Positions 18,440 through 31,000 of a stretch of 64,000 bases of DNA are shown piece by piece. The notes under the pieces are model-generated. The model searched no databases. It was not told the DNA's origin and was given only the letters and a program-made list of their open reading frames with translations. Within the stretch, counting starts at the first letter, position 1. Every line of letters begins with the position of its first letter. The translations under genes were made by a program, and so were the position numbers. The DNA comes from Collimonas sp. PA-H2 (GTDB lineage: Bacteria; Pseudomonadota; Gammaproteobacteria; Burkholderiales; Burkholderiaceae_D): the NCBI RefSeq assembly GCF_002564105.1, contig NZ_PDBX01000001.1, positions 1,426,001 through 1,490,000 on the forward strand, read 5' to 3'.

Positions 18440-21290
18440 ACAGTGAGCTGACATTGCTGGTGACGGTGCTCAGGCCGGTCGAGGTCGAAGCCGACAGCGA
18501 GCTGACGTTGCTGTTGGTGGTGCTCAGGCCGGTCGAGGCTGATGTCGACAGCGAGGTGACGCTGCTGTTGGTGGTGCTCAACCCTGTCGAGGTCGAGGTC
18601 GACAGCGAAGTCACGCTGCTGTTGGTGGTGCTCAACCCTGTCGAGGTCGAGGTCGACAGCGAGGCGACGCTACTGTTGGTGGTGCTCAGACCGGTGGAGG
18701 TCGAAGTCGACAACGAAGTCACGCTGCTGTTGGTGGTGCTCAGGCCGGTCGAGGTCGAAGTCGACAACGAGTCTACGCTGCTGTTGACAGTGCTCAGGCC
18801 GGTCGAGGTTGAGGTCGACAGCGAGGTGACACTGCTGTTGGTGGTGCTCAGGCCGGTCGAAGTCGAGGTCGACAGCGAGGTGACACTGCTGTTGGTGGTG
18901 CTCAGGCCAGTAGAAGTCGAGGTCGACAGCGAGGTGACGCTGCTATTGGTCGTGCTCAGGCCGGTAGAAGTCGAGGTCGACAGCGAGGTGACGCTGCTAT
19001 TGGTCGTGCTCAGACCGGTGGAGGTCGAAGTCGACAACGAAGACACGCTGCTGTTGGTCGTGCTCAGGCCGGTCGAGGTCGAGGTCGACAACGAGGTGAC
19101 GCTGCTGTTGGTCGTGCTCAGACCGGTGGAGGTCGAAGTCGACAACGAAGACACGCTGCTGTTGGTCGTGCTCAGGCCGGTCGAGGTCGAGGTCGACAAC
19201 GAGGTCACGCTGCTGTTGGTCGTGCTCAGGCCGGTCGAGGTCGAAGTCGACAACGAAGTCACGCTGCTGTTGGTGGTGCTCAGACCGGTTGAAGTCGAAG
19301 TCGACAACGAGGTGACACTGCTGTTGGTTGTGCTCAAGCCAGTTGAGGTTGAGGTCGACAGCGAAGTCACGCTGCTGTTAGTCGTGCTCAGGCCGGTTGA
19401 AGTCGAAGTCGACAGCGAAGCCACGCTGCTGTTAGTCGTGCTCAGACCGGTCGAGGTCGAAGTCGACAACGAAGTCACGCTGCTGTTGGTCGTGCTCAGG
19501 CCGGTTGAAGTCGAGGTCGACAGCGAAGTCACGCTGCTGTTGGTGGTGCTCAGACCGGTTGAAGTCGAAGTAGATAGCGAGTCTACACTGCTATTGGTCG
19601 TGCTCAGACCGGTTGAAGTTGAAGTCGACAGCGAAGTGACGCTACTGTTGGTGGTGCTCAGGCCGGTCGAGGTCGAAGTCGACAGCGATGACACGCTGCT
19701 ATTGGTCGTACTCAGGCCGGTAGACGTTGAGGTCGACAGCGAAGTCACGCTGCTGTTGGTGGTGCTCAAGCCAGTTGAGGTTGAGGTCGACAGCGAAGTC
19801 ACGCTGCTGTTGGTCGTACTCAGGCCGGTTGAAGTCGAGGTCGACAGCGAGGTCACGTTGCTGTTGGTCGTGCTCAGACCGGTCGAGGTCGAAGTCGACA
19901 GCGAAGTGATGCTGCTGTTGGTAGTGCTCAGGCCAGTCGAGGTCGAAGTCGATAACGAAGTCACGCTGCTATTGGTCGTGCTCAGACCGGTTGAAGTCGA
20001 GGTCGACAGCGAAGTGATGCTGCTATTGGTCGTGCTCAGGCCAGTTGAAGTCGAGGTCGACAGTGAAGTGATGCTGCTGTTGGTGGTGCTCAGGCCGGTC
20101 GAAGTCGAGGTCGACAGCGAGGTCACGCTGCTGTTAGCTGTGCTCAAGCCAGTAGACGTCGAAGTCGACAGCGAGCTCACGCTGCTGTTGGTCGTGCTCA
20201 GGCCGGTTGAAGTCGAGGTCGACAGCGAAGTCACGCTGCTATTGGTGGTGCTCAGGCCGGTAGACGTTGATGTCGACAGCGAAGTGATGCTGCTGTTGGT
20301 GGTACTCAGGCCGGTGGAAGTCGAGGTCGACAGCGAAGTCACGCTGCTGTTGGTCGTGCTCAGGCCGGTCGAAGTCGAGGTCGACAGCGAATCCACACTA
20401 CTGTTGGTCGTGCTCAAGCCAGTCGAGGTTGAAGTCGACAGCGAAGTGACGCTGCTGTTGGCGGTACTCAGGCCGGTCGAGGTGGAAGTCGACAGCGATG
20501 ACACGCTGCTATTGGTCGTACTCAGGCCGGTAGACGTTGATGTCGACAGCGAAGTCACGCTGCTGTTGGTGGTGCTCAGGCCGGTCGAGGTCGAAGTCGA
20601 CAACGAAGTCACGCTGCTGTTGGTGGTGCTCAGACCTGTTGAAGTCGAAGTCGACAACGAGGTGACACTGCTGTTGGTTGTACTCAAGCCAGTTGAGGTT
20701 GAGGTCGACAGCGAAGTCACGCTGCTGTTGGTCGTACTCAGGCCGGTTGAAGTCGAAGTCGACAGCGAAGCCACGTTGCTGTTGGTCGTGCTCAGACCGG
20801 TCGAGGCCGAAGTCGACAGCGAAGTGATGCTGCTGTTGGTAGTGCTCAGGCCAGTCGAGGTCGAAGTCGACAACGAAGTCACGCTGCTGTTGGTGGTACT
20901 CAGACCGGTTGAAGTCGAGGTCGACAGCGAAGTGATGCTGCTATTGGTCGTGCTCAGGCCAGTTGAAGTCGAGGTCGACAGCGAAGTGATGCTGCTGTTG
21001 GTGGTGCTCAGGCCGGTCGAAGTCGAGGTCGACAACGAGGTCACACTGCTGTTAGTGGTGCTCAAGCCAGTAGACGTCGAAGTCGACAGCGAGCTCACGC
21101 TGCTGTTGGTCGTGCTCAGGCCGGTCGAGGTCGAGGTCGACAGCGAAGTGATGCTGCTGTTGGTGCTGCTCAGGCCAGTCGAGGTCGAGGTCGACAGCGA
21201 AGTCACGCTACTGTTGGTCGTACTCAGGCCGGTCGACAGCGAAGACACATTGCTGTTGACTGTGCTCAGGCCGGTCGAAGTTGAAGTCGA
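18440..21290 (-). repeat. Stalk repeat array of adhesin 2, membrane-proximal half
   Basis: 54-bp units as in adhesin 1 and very regular; most encode SLSTSTSTGLSTTNSSVT, with D, S, I or A replacing single residues. It is bounded by YFKADG islands at about 18185-18425 and 21300-21530. Length corresponds to roughly 52 units. Confidence 0.9.
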
Positions 21291-21539
21291 CAAAGAGGTC
21301 AGCTGGCTGACGTTGACAGCATCGGTCAGCGCCGTGCCCGCTGCCACGTTGATGACTTGCCGCTCTTTACCGACATCGCCCACGGACACTACACTCTGGC
21401 GGCCGTCGTCAAACGAATTCGCACCGATCGCTACCGAATTCTTGCCGGCAGTAATCCGGGCGTCATCGAGGCCGTTTTGCAAGCCATCGGCTTTGAAATA
21501 ATTGTAGACACCGGAAGCCTTCAGGCTTGACGAGCTGGT

Positions 21540-23400
21540 CGACAAAGAAGCGACGCCGGCGCTGACCGTGCTCAGGCCGGTCGAGGTCGAGGTCGACAGT
21601 GATGTCACGCTGCTATTGGTGGTGCTCAAGCCGGTCGACAAGGACGTCACATTGCTATTGGCCGTGCTCAAGCCGGTGGATGTCGATGTCGACAGCGAGG
21701 CGACGCTGCTGTTGGCAGTGCTCAAGCCGGTCGAGGTCGAGGCCGACAGTGATGTCACGCTGCTATTGGTGGTGCTCAGGCCGGTCGAGGTCGAAGTCGA
21801 TAGCGAAGTGAGGCTGCTGTTGGTCGTGCTCAGGCCGGTCGATGTCGAAGTCGACAGCGAAGTCACGCTGCTGTTGGTGGTGCTCAGGCCCGTCGAGGTC
21901 GAGGTCGACAGCGATGTCACGCTGCTGTTGGTGGTGCTCAGGCTCGTCGACAGCGAACTCACGCTGCTGTTGGTGGTGCTCAGGCCGGTTGAAGTCGAGG
22001 TCGACAGCGAGGTCACGCTGCTGTTGGCAGTGCTCAGACCGGTCGAAGCCGAGGTCGACAGCGAACTCACGCTGCTGTTGGCAGTGCTCAGGCCGGTTGA
22101 AGTCGAGGTCGACAGCGAGCTCACGCTGCTGTTGGTGGTGCTCAGGCCGGTCGAGGCCGAAGTTGACAGCGAACTCACGCTGCTGTTGGTGGTGCTCAAG
22201 CCAGTCGACGTCGAGGTCGACAGCGAGCTCACGCTGCTGTTGGCGGTGCTTAAGCCAGTCGAGGTAGAAGTCGACAACGAGGACACATTGCTGTTGGTGC
22301 TGCTCAGGCCGCTCGACAACGAGGTCACATTGCTATTGGCGGTACTGATGCCGGTCGAAGTCGAAGTCGACAGTGAAGTCACGTTGCTGTTGGTCGTGCT
22401 CAAGCCGGTCGAAGTCGAGGTCGATAGCGATGTCACGCTGCTGTTAGTCGTGCTCAAGCCGGTCGAGGTCGAAGTCGACAGCGATGTCACGCTGCTGTTG
22501 GCAGTGCTCAAACCGGTCGAGACCGAAGTCGACAGCGAAGTTACGCTGCTGGCGCTAGTGCTGAGGCCGGTCGATAGCGATGCCACAGTGCTGTTGGTAG
22601 TGCTCAAGCCGGTCGAAGTCGAGGTCGACAGCGAAGTCACGCTGCTGTTGGCCGTGCTGAGACCAGTCGACGTCGAAGTCGACAGCGATGTCACGCTACT
22701 GTTGGTGGTGCTCAAGCCGGTCGAGGTCGAAGTCGACAGCGATGTCACGCTGCTGTTAGTGGTGCTCAAGCCGGTCGAGGAAGAAGTCGACAGCGAAGTG
22801 ACGCTGCTGTTAGCCGTGCTCAGGCCAGTCGATGTCGATGTCGACAACGACGTCACGCTGCTGTTGGTCGTGCTCAAGCCGGTCGAGGTCGAAGTCGATA
22901 GCGATGTCACGCTGCTGTTAGTAGTGCTCAAGCCGCTCGACAACGATGTCACATTGCTGTTGGCGGTGCTCAAGCCGGTTGACGTCGAGGTCGACAGCGA
23001 AGTCACGCTGCTGTTGGTCGTGCTCAAGCCGGTCGAGGTCGAAGTCGATAGCGATGTCACGCTGCTGTTAGTAGTGCTCAAGCCGCTCGACAACGATGTC
23101 ACATTGCTGTTGGCTGTGCTCAGGCCAGTCGATGTGGAAGTCGACAACGAAGTCACGCTGCTGTTAGTCGTGCTCAGGCCGGTTGAAGTCGAAGTCGACA
23201 GCGAAGTAATGCTGCTGTTGGCTGTGCTCAGGCCGGTTGAGGTCGAAGTCGACAACGAAGTCACGCTGCTGTTGGTCGTGCTCAAGCCGGTCGAGGTCGA
23301 AGTCGACAGCGAAGTCACGCTGCTGTTGGTCGTGCTCAAGCCGGTTGAAGTCGAAGTCGACAGCGAAGTAATGCTGCTGTTAGTACTGCTCATGCCGGTG
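21540..23400 (-). repeat. Stalk repeat array of adhesin 2, head-proximal half
   Basis: Mixed 54-bp and 42-bp units between the first YFKADG island and the N-terminal neck, as in adhesin 1, with the same order of unit types in places (for example the TSASSVTSLSTSVSTGLS segment near 22500-22560 and near 15140-15200). This argues that the two genes arose by duplication. Confidence 0.85.
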
Positions 23401-24352
23401 CTCAGCTGCGCTACGGTTACCGCATCCTGCTGCGCCGAGCCGTCTGCCACATTGGTGATGCGGCGCAGCGCAGCGGCAGAACCAACCGACACTTCAGATG
23501 CCGGGGCCGCTGTACCTGTCAGGAAACCGGTACCGGTAGGCGCTGCCGCGCCGGTAGTCGAACCGGCGCCCAGCGCCACGCTGTTTGCATACGACGCCGT
23601 AGCGCCGCGTCCCAGCGCCACGCCGGCAGTTGCGCCATTCGCAACCGACGACTGCCCGCCGATCGCCAGGCCGTCAGCGGCCATCGCCTGCGCACCGCTG
23701 GTGGCGTTGCCGCCGATCGCCACCGCGCCGGCTGCTCCCGCTTGCGTGGCAGTGGCCTTGGTCGGCGTTGTTGCGCTGCCGCCCGAACCGATGGAAACGG
23801 CATTCAGCGCAGCCGCCTGGCTCAATAAACCAATAGCTACACTGCTCTGGCCAGCTGCATTTGCCTGCACCCCCACCGCTGTCGCCAGATTCCCTGCCTG
23901 GCTCATGAAGCCTAATGCAGTGCCGTAATTTCCTGTCACCTGGGTACCGGTGCCAAACAACGTTACACCAGTGAAACCGCCGCCGCTAGCGCCACAACCG
24001 GCCACCGTCGAGAAATAGCCGGAACCGTCGGTCTGGTACATAGATGCAGCCCCGGTGCGGTAAATACCGTGCCATCCGGCCCGGTATAGGTAGGACCGCA
24101 ACCGGATCCCCCGGTATTCGCGATGGTGGACGCATATCCGGACAACGGCAGCGCCAATACCAAGGCTACTACCGCAGGTTTCAGCGGCAAACCGCCCTCC
24201 AGGAAAGCCGCCCATATAGCGCCCCGCGCCGCGGCAGGTGCGCCGACGCTGCGGCTCGATCCCGATCGCTTACCCTTGGCGGCAACCAGTTCCGAGACGG
24301 CAACCCAGGTACCCAGGATTTGGCTATATACGGTGCGGTAAATTTTATTCAT

Positions 24353-24370
24353 GGTTGGCTCTATACAAAA
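24353..24370 (-). promoter_or_regulatory. Conserved pre-start leader of adhesin 2
   Basis: The minus strand reads TTTTGTATAGAGCCAACC directly before the ATG at 24352, nearly identical to the strings before adhesins 1 and 3. The homology continues about 60 bp further upstream into the adhesin 3 leader. Confidence 0.55.
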
Positions 24371-24431
24371 GTGAGTACAACTTGCTTTAAGGGATCGAAT
24401 CGATCGCGCAGAAACAGATAATTTGGAAAAA

Positions 24432-24617
24432 CTAGATGGAAAACAGGTAGCTGACGGCCGACAGCAAGCGCTCTGCAGTGCTCACGGAAAACACAATGGC
24501 CAAGGGGAACAACAAAGCCAGGCCAGCAAGGCCCTCGCCGTTTTGTCGTACAAAGTCAGGAGTCATGTTTGGAGCCAGCAACGGCTGGACTTTGACCACT
24601 TGATGCAATTTGTTCAT
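24432..24617 (-). CDS. Small hydrophobic protein of unknown function, adhesin operon leader gene
   Basis: A 61-residue ORF beginning MNKLHQVVKVQPLLAPN, with one likely membrane segment (LAGLALLFPLAIVFSV). CGAGGGGAAA directly before the ATG is a good ribosome binding site. An ATG at 24671 in the same frame lacks one. It occupies the position that the DUF4019 gene holds before adhesin 3: the same GAGTTCTTTG leader box lies 35 bp upstream, and the sequence after its stop is homologous to that after the DUF4019 stop. I see no sequence similarity to DUF4019 itself. It may be a small accessory membrane protein or a leader peptide. Adhesin 2 starts 79 bp downstream. Confidence 0.45.
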   Translation of the reverse strand: MNKLHQVVKVQPLLAPNMTPDFVRQNGEGLAGLALLFPLAIVFSVSTAERLLSAVSYLFSI

Positions 24618-25087
24618 ATTTTCCCCTCGGAAATTTAGCGTTGTCCTAACCGCAAAGAACTCTTTAATCACATCAAGGGCGACGGGGAGAACTGACCTGA
24701 TTTGCTTTTTTTGATCTGTCGTATCCCTGCTGCCGCTTCAAACATCAAGAGCTCAGATCTCAGATAAATCTTGAGACAGCCGCAATTTATCACCGCGCCC
24801 TGTTCTATTTTTCGCAACTTAACAATCTTTGACAGTGAGTAACAGTTGTTCACACTTTATTTGCCGCACAACAACTATTTGTATCTCGCGCACCACTGAA
24901 ATTGATGAACGGCAAGTAAAATCCCGATTTAAAATTTTCTGAAAACAATTGTTAAGCAACCGAGCAGAAGCAATTGTTAAAGTCCAGGCGATAAAAAACC
25001 CGCAATGACTGAGTCATTGCGGGTTTTTATATAGAACGTCTTACTGCTTACCTCATGCGGTCCCTAGCAAGCTATCCGCCGGCAGGA
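24618..25087. other. Intergenic region: leader of the adhesin 2/1 operon and 3' end of adhesin 3
   Basis: No coding frame is supported. Contents: a leader box GAGTTCTTTG on the minus strand (24653-24662), an A+T-rich middle, two direct CAATTGTTAA repeats at 24946-24955 and 24971-24980 (25-bp period), and the adhesin 3 terminator (24993-25028). The promoter must lie here, but I could not single out convincing -35/-10 hexamers. Confidence 0.5.
24993..25028 (-). terminator. Terminator of adhesin 3
   Basis: CCCGCAATGACT/AGTCATTGCGGG is a perfect 12-bp stem with a one-base centre (or a five-base loop after fraying). It is flanked by A runs and T runs on both strands, so it should work for minus-strand transcripts leaving adhesin 3. 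It starts 60 bp past the adhesin 3 stop. Confidence 0.88.
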
Positions 25088-28000
25088 TCACCATAATTTG
25101 AAATCGACGCCAGCCGATACGCCCCAGGCGCTGCCGGTGGTGCTGACGCCAACGCCCCAGGTGTTATTGCCAGTACTGCTCTTCGCCCGGAACTGCAAGG
25201 CCAGCGCGCCATAGCCCTGATAGGAGCCGATGCCGACCCCTACCCGGCCTTCACCGCGTTCCAACGCGCTTGTCACCGCGCCCGACATCGCCATGCTCAT
25301 GGCCACACCGGAGTAGGCAATGCGCTTGACATCGCCGATCTGGTTTTGCACGTTATTCAGCTGAGACATATTGACGGCGTCGGTCGGATTGACGCCCGCA
25401 GCGACATTGGTGATACGGCGCTCATTGCCGGAGGAACCGACCGATACCGTATTCGCCTGGTCCGCCACCGAATAAGCGCCCAGCGCAACCGAGTTGTTCG
25501 CCGTGGCTTGCGCGCCGGCTCCCGTCGCCACCGCGTCGTTACCTGACGCCAAGGCATTATTACCGATTGCAACGGTAGGATCGCCTGTTGCCCGGGCGTT
25601 ATAACCAATCGCCACCGACCCTGCCTGCGAAGCCAGGGCACGGAACCCCACCGCCGTGGCGTTGGTGTCGGTAGCCTGGGCGTTCGAGCCGATCGCCGTT
25701 GTCCCATCCTTGGTCGCTTGCGCGCACAAACCGGAACCGGTGGCATCCACGCCGTTGACGCTGCTGCACGTCGACGCCACCACATTGCTGATTGCAACGC
25801 CGCTGGTGCCGCGCGTTTGCACCGTGCCGTTGCTGTTAGCGCCGCCGATCGTAGTGCCACCCAGCGTACCGCCATTCGCAGTTGCATTCTTCGACGCGTC
25901 CACCAGTGATGTCAGCGTTGTCGACAAAGAGGTAGTGCCGTTGGCGATGTTGCTCAAGCCGCTAGAGATCGACGTAACCTGGCTCAAGCCGGTCGACAGC
26001 GACGAGATGCCGGTCGAGAGAGAAGAGATCCCGCTCGAAGTCGACGACGACAAGGAACTGACATTGCCGTTGGTGGTCGACAGCCCGGTCGACAGCGAGT
26101 TGACGTTCGACGTGCTGCCCGACAATCCCGTCGACAAGGAATTGATGCTGCTGGTGTTGGTGGACAAACCAGTCGAGGTCGACGACGACAGCGAATTCAC
26201 ATTGCTGTTGGTTGAGCTGAGAGCGGTTGACAGCGATCCCAGGCCAGTGGATGTAGCCGTCGACAGCGAATTCAGCTGGCTGACGTTGACTGCATCGGTG
26301 TTCTGCGTACCGGCTGCCACGTTGATGATCTGCCGCTCATTGGCAAGCGAACCTACCGAGACCACGTTAAGGCGCGTACCGTTATTCGAATTGGCGCCGA
26401 TCGCCACCGAATTGGAACCCGGGCTCACAAACGCATTATCCAGATCATTCTGCTTGCCGTCTGCCTTGAAATAATTGACAACCCCGGAGCTTTTGAGAGC
26501 GGAAGCACTCGTCGATAACGACCCCACATTGCTGTTGGTCGTACTCAAGCCGGTCGACAGGTAGCCGATGCTGCTGCTGGTCGAACTCAAGCCGGTCGAC
26601 GTAGAAGTCGACAACGATGACACATTGCTGTTAGTCGTGCTGAGGCCGCTGGACAACGAAGTAACGTTGCTGTTGGTCGTGCTCAGACCAGTCGAGGTCG
26701 AGGTCGACAGCGACGAAACACTGCTGTTAGTGGTGCTAAGGCCGCTGGACAACGAAGTGACATTGCTGTTCGTCGAACTTAGGCCGGTCGAAGTCGAGGT
26801 CGACAACGAGGACACATTGCTGTTAGTCGTGCTGAGGCCGCTGGACAGAGAAGTGACGTTACTGTTCGTCGCGCTCAGACCCGTCGAGGTCGATGTCGAC
26901 AGCGACGACACGCTGCTGTTGGTGGTGCTCAGGCCGCTGGACAACGAAGTGACATTGCTGTTCGTCGTACTCAGGCCTGTCGAAGTCGAAGTCGACAACG
27001 AGGACACATTGCTGTTAGTCGTGCTCAGGCCACTGGACAGCGAAGTGACATTACTGTTCGTCGAACTTAAGCCTGTCGAAGTAGACGTGGACAATGAAGA
27101 CACGTTGCTGTCGGTGGTACTGAGGCCACTGGACAACGAAGTAACGTTGCTGTTGGTCGTGCTCAAGCCGGTCGAAGTCGAGGTCGACAATGATGATACG
27201 TTGCTGTCGGTGGTGCTGAGGCCACTGGACAACGAAGTAACGTTGCTGTTCGTCGTGCTCAGACCTGTCGAAGTCGAGGTCGACAGTGACGACACGCTGC
27301 TATTGGTGGTGCTCAGGCCGCTGGACAGCGAAGTAACGTTGCTGTTCGTCGTACTCAGGCCGGACGAAGTCGACGTGGACAATGAAGACACGTTGCTGTC
27401 GGTGGTGCTGAGACCGCTGGACAGCGAGGACACATTGCTATTCGTCGTGCTGAGGCCGCTGGACAGTGAAGTAACGTTGCTGTTCGTCGAACTTAGGCCA
27501 GTCGAAGTCGAGGTCGACAACGATGATACGTTGCTGTCGGTGGTGCTGAGACCACTGGACAACGAAGTAACGTTGCTGTTCGTCGCGCTCAGACCTGTCG
27601 AAGTCGAGGTCGACAGTGACGACACGCTGCTGTTGGTTGTGCTGAGACCGCTGGACAGTGAAGTAACGTTGCTGTTTGTCGTGCTCAGACCCGTCGAGGT
27701 CGACGTGGACAATGAAGACACGTTGCTGTCGGTGGTGCTGAGACCGCTGGACAACGAAGTGACGTTGCTGTTTGTCGCGCTCAGACCTGTCGAGGTCGAT
27801 GTCGACAGCGACGACACGCTGCTGTTGGTTGTGCTGAGACCGCTGGACAGTGAAGTAACGTTGCTGTTTGTCGTGCTCAGACCCGTCGAGGTCGACGTGG
27901 ACAATGAAGACACGTTGCTGTCGGTGGTGCTGAGGCCACTGGACAACGAAGTGACGTTGCTGTTTGTCGCGCTCAGACCTGTCGAGGTCGATGTCGACAG

Positions 28001-31000
28001 CGACGACACGCTGCTGTTGGTTGTGCTGAGACCGCTGGACAGTGAAGTAACGTTGCTGTTTGTCGTGCTCAGACCCGTCGAGGTCGATGTCGACAGCGAC
28101 GACACGCTGCTGTTGGTGGTGCTCAGGCCGCTGGACAACGAAGTGACATTGCTGTTCGTCGTACTCAGGCCTGTCGAAGTCGAAGTCGACAACGAGGACA
28201 CATTGCTGTTAGTCGTGCTCAGACCCGTCGAGGTCGATGTCGACAGCGACGACACGCTGCTGTTGGTGGTGCTCAGGCCGCTGGACAACGAAGTGACATT
28301 GCTGTTCGTCGTACTCAGGCCTGTCGAAGTCGAAGTCGACAACGAGGACACATTGCTGTTAGTCGTGCTCAGGCCACTGGACAGCGAAGTGACATTACTG
28401 TTCGTCGAACTTAAGCCTGTCGAAGTAGACGTGGACAATGAAGACACGTTGCTGTCGGTGGTGCTGAGGCCACTGGACAGTGAAGTAACGTTGCTGTTGG
28501 TCGTACTCAGACCTGTCGAAGTCGAGGTCGACAATGATGATACGTTGCTGTCGGTGGTGCTGAGGCCACTGGACAACGAAGTAACGTTGCTGTTCGTCGT
28601 GCTCAGACCTGTCGAAGTCGAGGTCGACAGTGACGACACGCTGCTATTGGTGGTGCTCAGGCCGCTGGACAGCGAAGTAACGTTGCTGTTCGTCGTACTC
28701 AGGCCGGACGAAGTCGACGTGGACAATGAAGACACGTTGCTGTCGGTGGTGCTGAGACCGCTGGACAGCGAGGACACATTGCTATTCGTCGTGCTGAGGC
28801 CGCTGGACAGTGAAGTAACGTTGCTGTTCGTCGAACTTAGGCCAGTCGAAGTCGAGGTCGACAACGATGATACGTTGCTGTCGGTGGTGCTGAGACCACT
28901 GGACAACGAAGTAACGTTGCTGTTCGTCGTGCTCAGACCTGTCGAAGTCGAGGTCGACAGTGACGACACGCTGCTATTGGTGGTGCTCAGGCCGCTGGAC
29001 AGCGAAGTAACGTTGCTGTTCGTCGTACTCAGGCCGGACGAAGTCGACGTGGACAATGAAGACACGTTGCTGTCGGTGGTGCTGAGACCGCTGGACAGCG
29101 AGGACACATTGCTATTCGTCGTGCTGAGGCCGCTGGACAGTGAAGTAACGTTGCTGTTCGTCGAACTTAGGCCAGTCGAAGTCGAGGTCGACAACGATGA
29201 TACGTTGCTGTCGGTGGTGCTGAGACCACTGGACAACGAAGTAACGTTGCTGTTCGTCGCGCTCAGACCTGTCGAAGTCGAAGTCGACAGCGACGACACG
29301 TTGCTGTTAGTCGTGCTGAGGCCGCTGGACAGCGAAGTAACGTTGCTGTTCGTCGTACTCAGGCCTGTCGAAGTCGAAGTCGACAGCGACGATACGCTAC
29401 TGTCGGTGGTGCTGAGGCCACTGGACAACGAAGTAACGTTGCTGTTTGTCGTGCTCAGACCCGTCGAGGTCGATGTCGACAGCGACGACACGCTGCTGTT
29501 GGTGGTGCTCAGGCCGCTGGACAACGAAGTGACATTGCTGTTCGTCGTACTCAGGCCTGTCGAAGTCGAAGTCGACAACGAGGACACATTGCTGTTAGTC
29601 GTGCTCAGGCCACTGGACAGCGAAGTGACATTACTGTTCGTCGAACTTAAGCCTGTCGAAGTAGACGTGGACAATGAAGACACGTTGCTGTCGGTGGTGC
29701 TGAGGCCACTGGACAGTGAAGTAACGTTGCTGTTGGTCGTACTCAGACCTGTCGAAGTCGAGGTCGACAGTGACGACACGCTGCTATTGGTGGTGCTCAG
29801 GCCACTGGACAACGAAGTGACGTTACTGTTCGTCGTGCTCAGACCCGTCGAAGTCGAGGTCGACAGTGACGATACGCTGCTATTCGTTGTGCTCAGGCCA
29901 GTCGATGTAGAAGTCGACAACGAGGACACATTACTGTTAATCGTACTCAGGCCGCTGGACAACGAAGTGACGTTGCTGTTTGTCGTGTTCAAGCCGGTCG
30001 AGGTTGACGTCGACAGTGACGATACGCTGCTGTTAGTGGTGCTCAGACCGCTGGAAAGCGAAGTAACGTTGCTGTTCGTCGTACTCAGGCCTGTCGAAGT
30101 CGAAGTCGACAAGGACGAAACACTGCTGTTGGTGGTGCTGAGACCGCTGGACAGCGAAGTGACGTTGCTGTTCGTCGTGCTGAGACCGCTGGACAGCGAA
30201 GTGACGTTGCTGTTCGTCGTGCTCAGGCCACTGGACAACGAAGTGACGTTACTGTTCGTCGTGCTCAGACCCGTCGAAGCCGAGGTCGATAGTGACGATA
30301 CGCTGCTGTTGGTGGTGCTGAGACCACTGGACAACGAAGTAACGTTGCTGTTCGTCGTGCTCAGGCTTGTCGAAGTCGACGTCGACAGCGACGATACGCT
30401 GCTGTTGGTGGTACTCAGGCCGCTGGACAACGAAGTAACGTTGCTGTTCGTCGTGCTCAGACCGCTGGACAGCGAAGTAACGTTGCTGTTCGTCGTACTC
30501 AGACCCGTCGAAGTCGAGGTCGACAGCGACGATACGCTGCTATTCGTCGTACTCAGACCCGTCGAAGTCGAGGTCGACAGCGACGATACGCTGCTATTCG
30601 TCGTGCTCAGACCTGTCGAAGTCGATGTTGACAGTGACGACACGCTGCTATTGGTGGTGCTCAGACCACTGGACAATGAAGTAACGTTACTGTTCGTCGT
30701 ACTCAGACCCGTCGAAGTCGAGGTCGACAACGAGGACACATTGCTGTTAGTCGTGCTCAGGCCTGTCGAAGTCGAAGTCGACAAGGACGAAACACTGCTG
30801 TTGGTGGTGCTCAGACCGCTGGACAGCGAAGTAACGTTGCTGTTCGTCGTGCTCAGGCCACTGGACAGCGAAGTGACGTTGCTATTCGTCGTGCTCAAGC
30901 CGGTCGATGCAGAAGTCGACAACGAGGACACATTACTGTTGGTGGTGCTCAGGCCACTGGACAACGAAGTGACGTTGCTGTTTGTCGTGCTCAAGCCGGT

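Larger units (their letters stand above)
17013..24352 (-). pseudogene. Trimeric autotransporter adhesin 2, frameshifted near the N-terminus
   Basis: Read from the ATG at 24352, the gene starts with an intact ESPR (MNKIYRTVYSQILGTWVAVS) and signal core (LVLALPLSGYAS) but goes out of frame at codon 100-101. The body lies in another frame (open from 24215 to 17013). One extra base in the CCCC run at 24050-24053 (plus strand) would rejoin both parts as ...TAPGAASMYQTDGSG..., matching adhesin 1 and giving about 2446 residues. The body has head repeats, neck, Ser/Thr stalk with two YFKADG islands, a second head and a YadA anchor ending VGYGFKWK. As written, the body frame has no signal peptide and would not be exported. 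A sequencing error, a real null allele or switching at the G tract are all possible. Confidence 0.85.

Noticed and set aside
18454..21501. Plus-strand open frames over adhesin 2 (1015 codons; also 21568-23928)
   Set aside because: Same composition artefact. The minus strand has ESPR, neck and YadA anchor and is clearly the coding strand.
24216..24352. Treating the body of adhesin 2 as a complete gene from 24215
   Set aside because: That start yields a nonsense N-terminus (MGGFPGGRFAAETCGSS) without signal peptide, while the other frame holds a perfect ESPR. A frameshift explains both.
24668..24853. Minus-strand 61-aa frame in the adhesin 2 leader
   Set aside because: No ribosome binding site, basic random composition, and it overlaps the conserved leader block.
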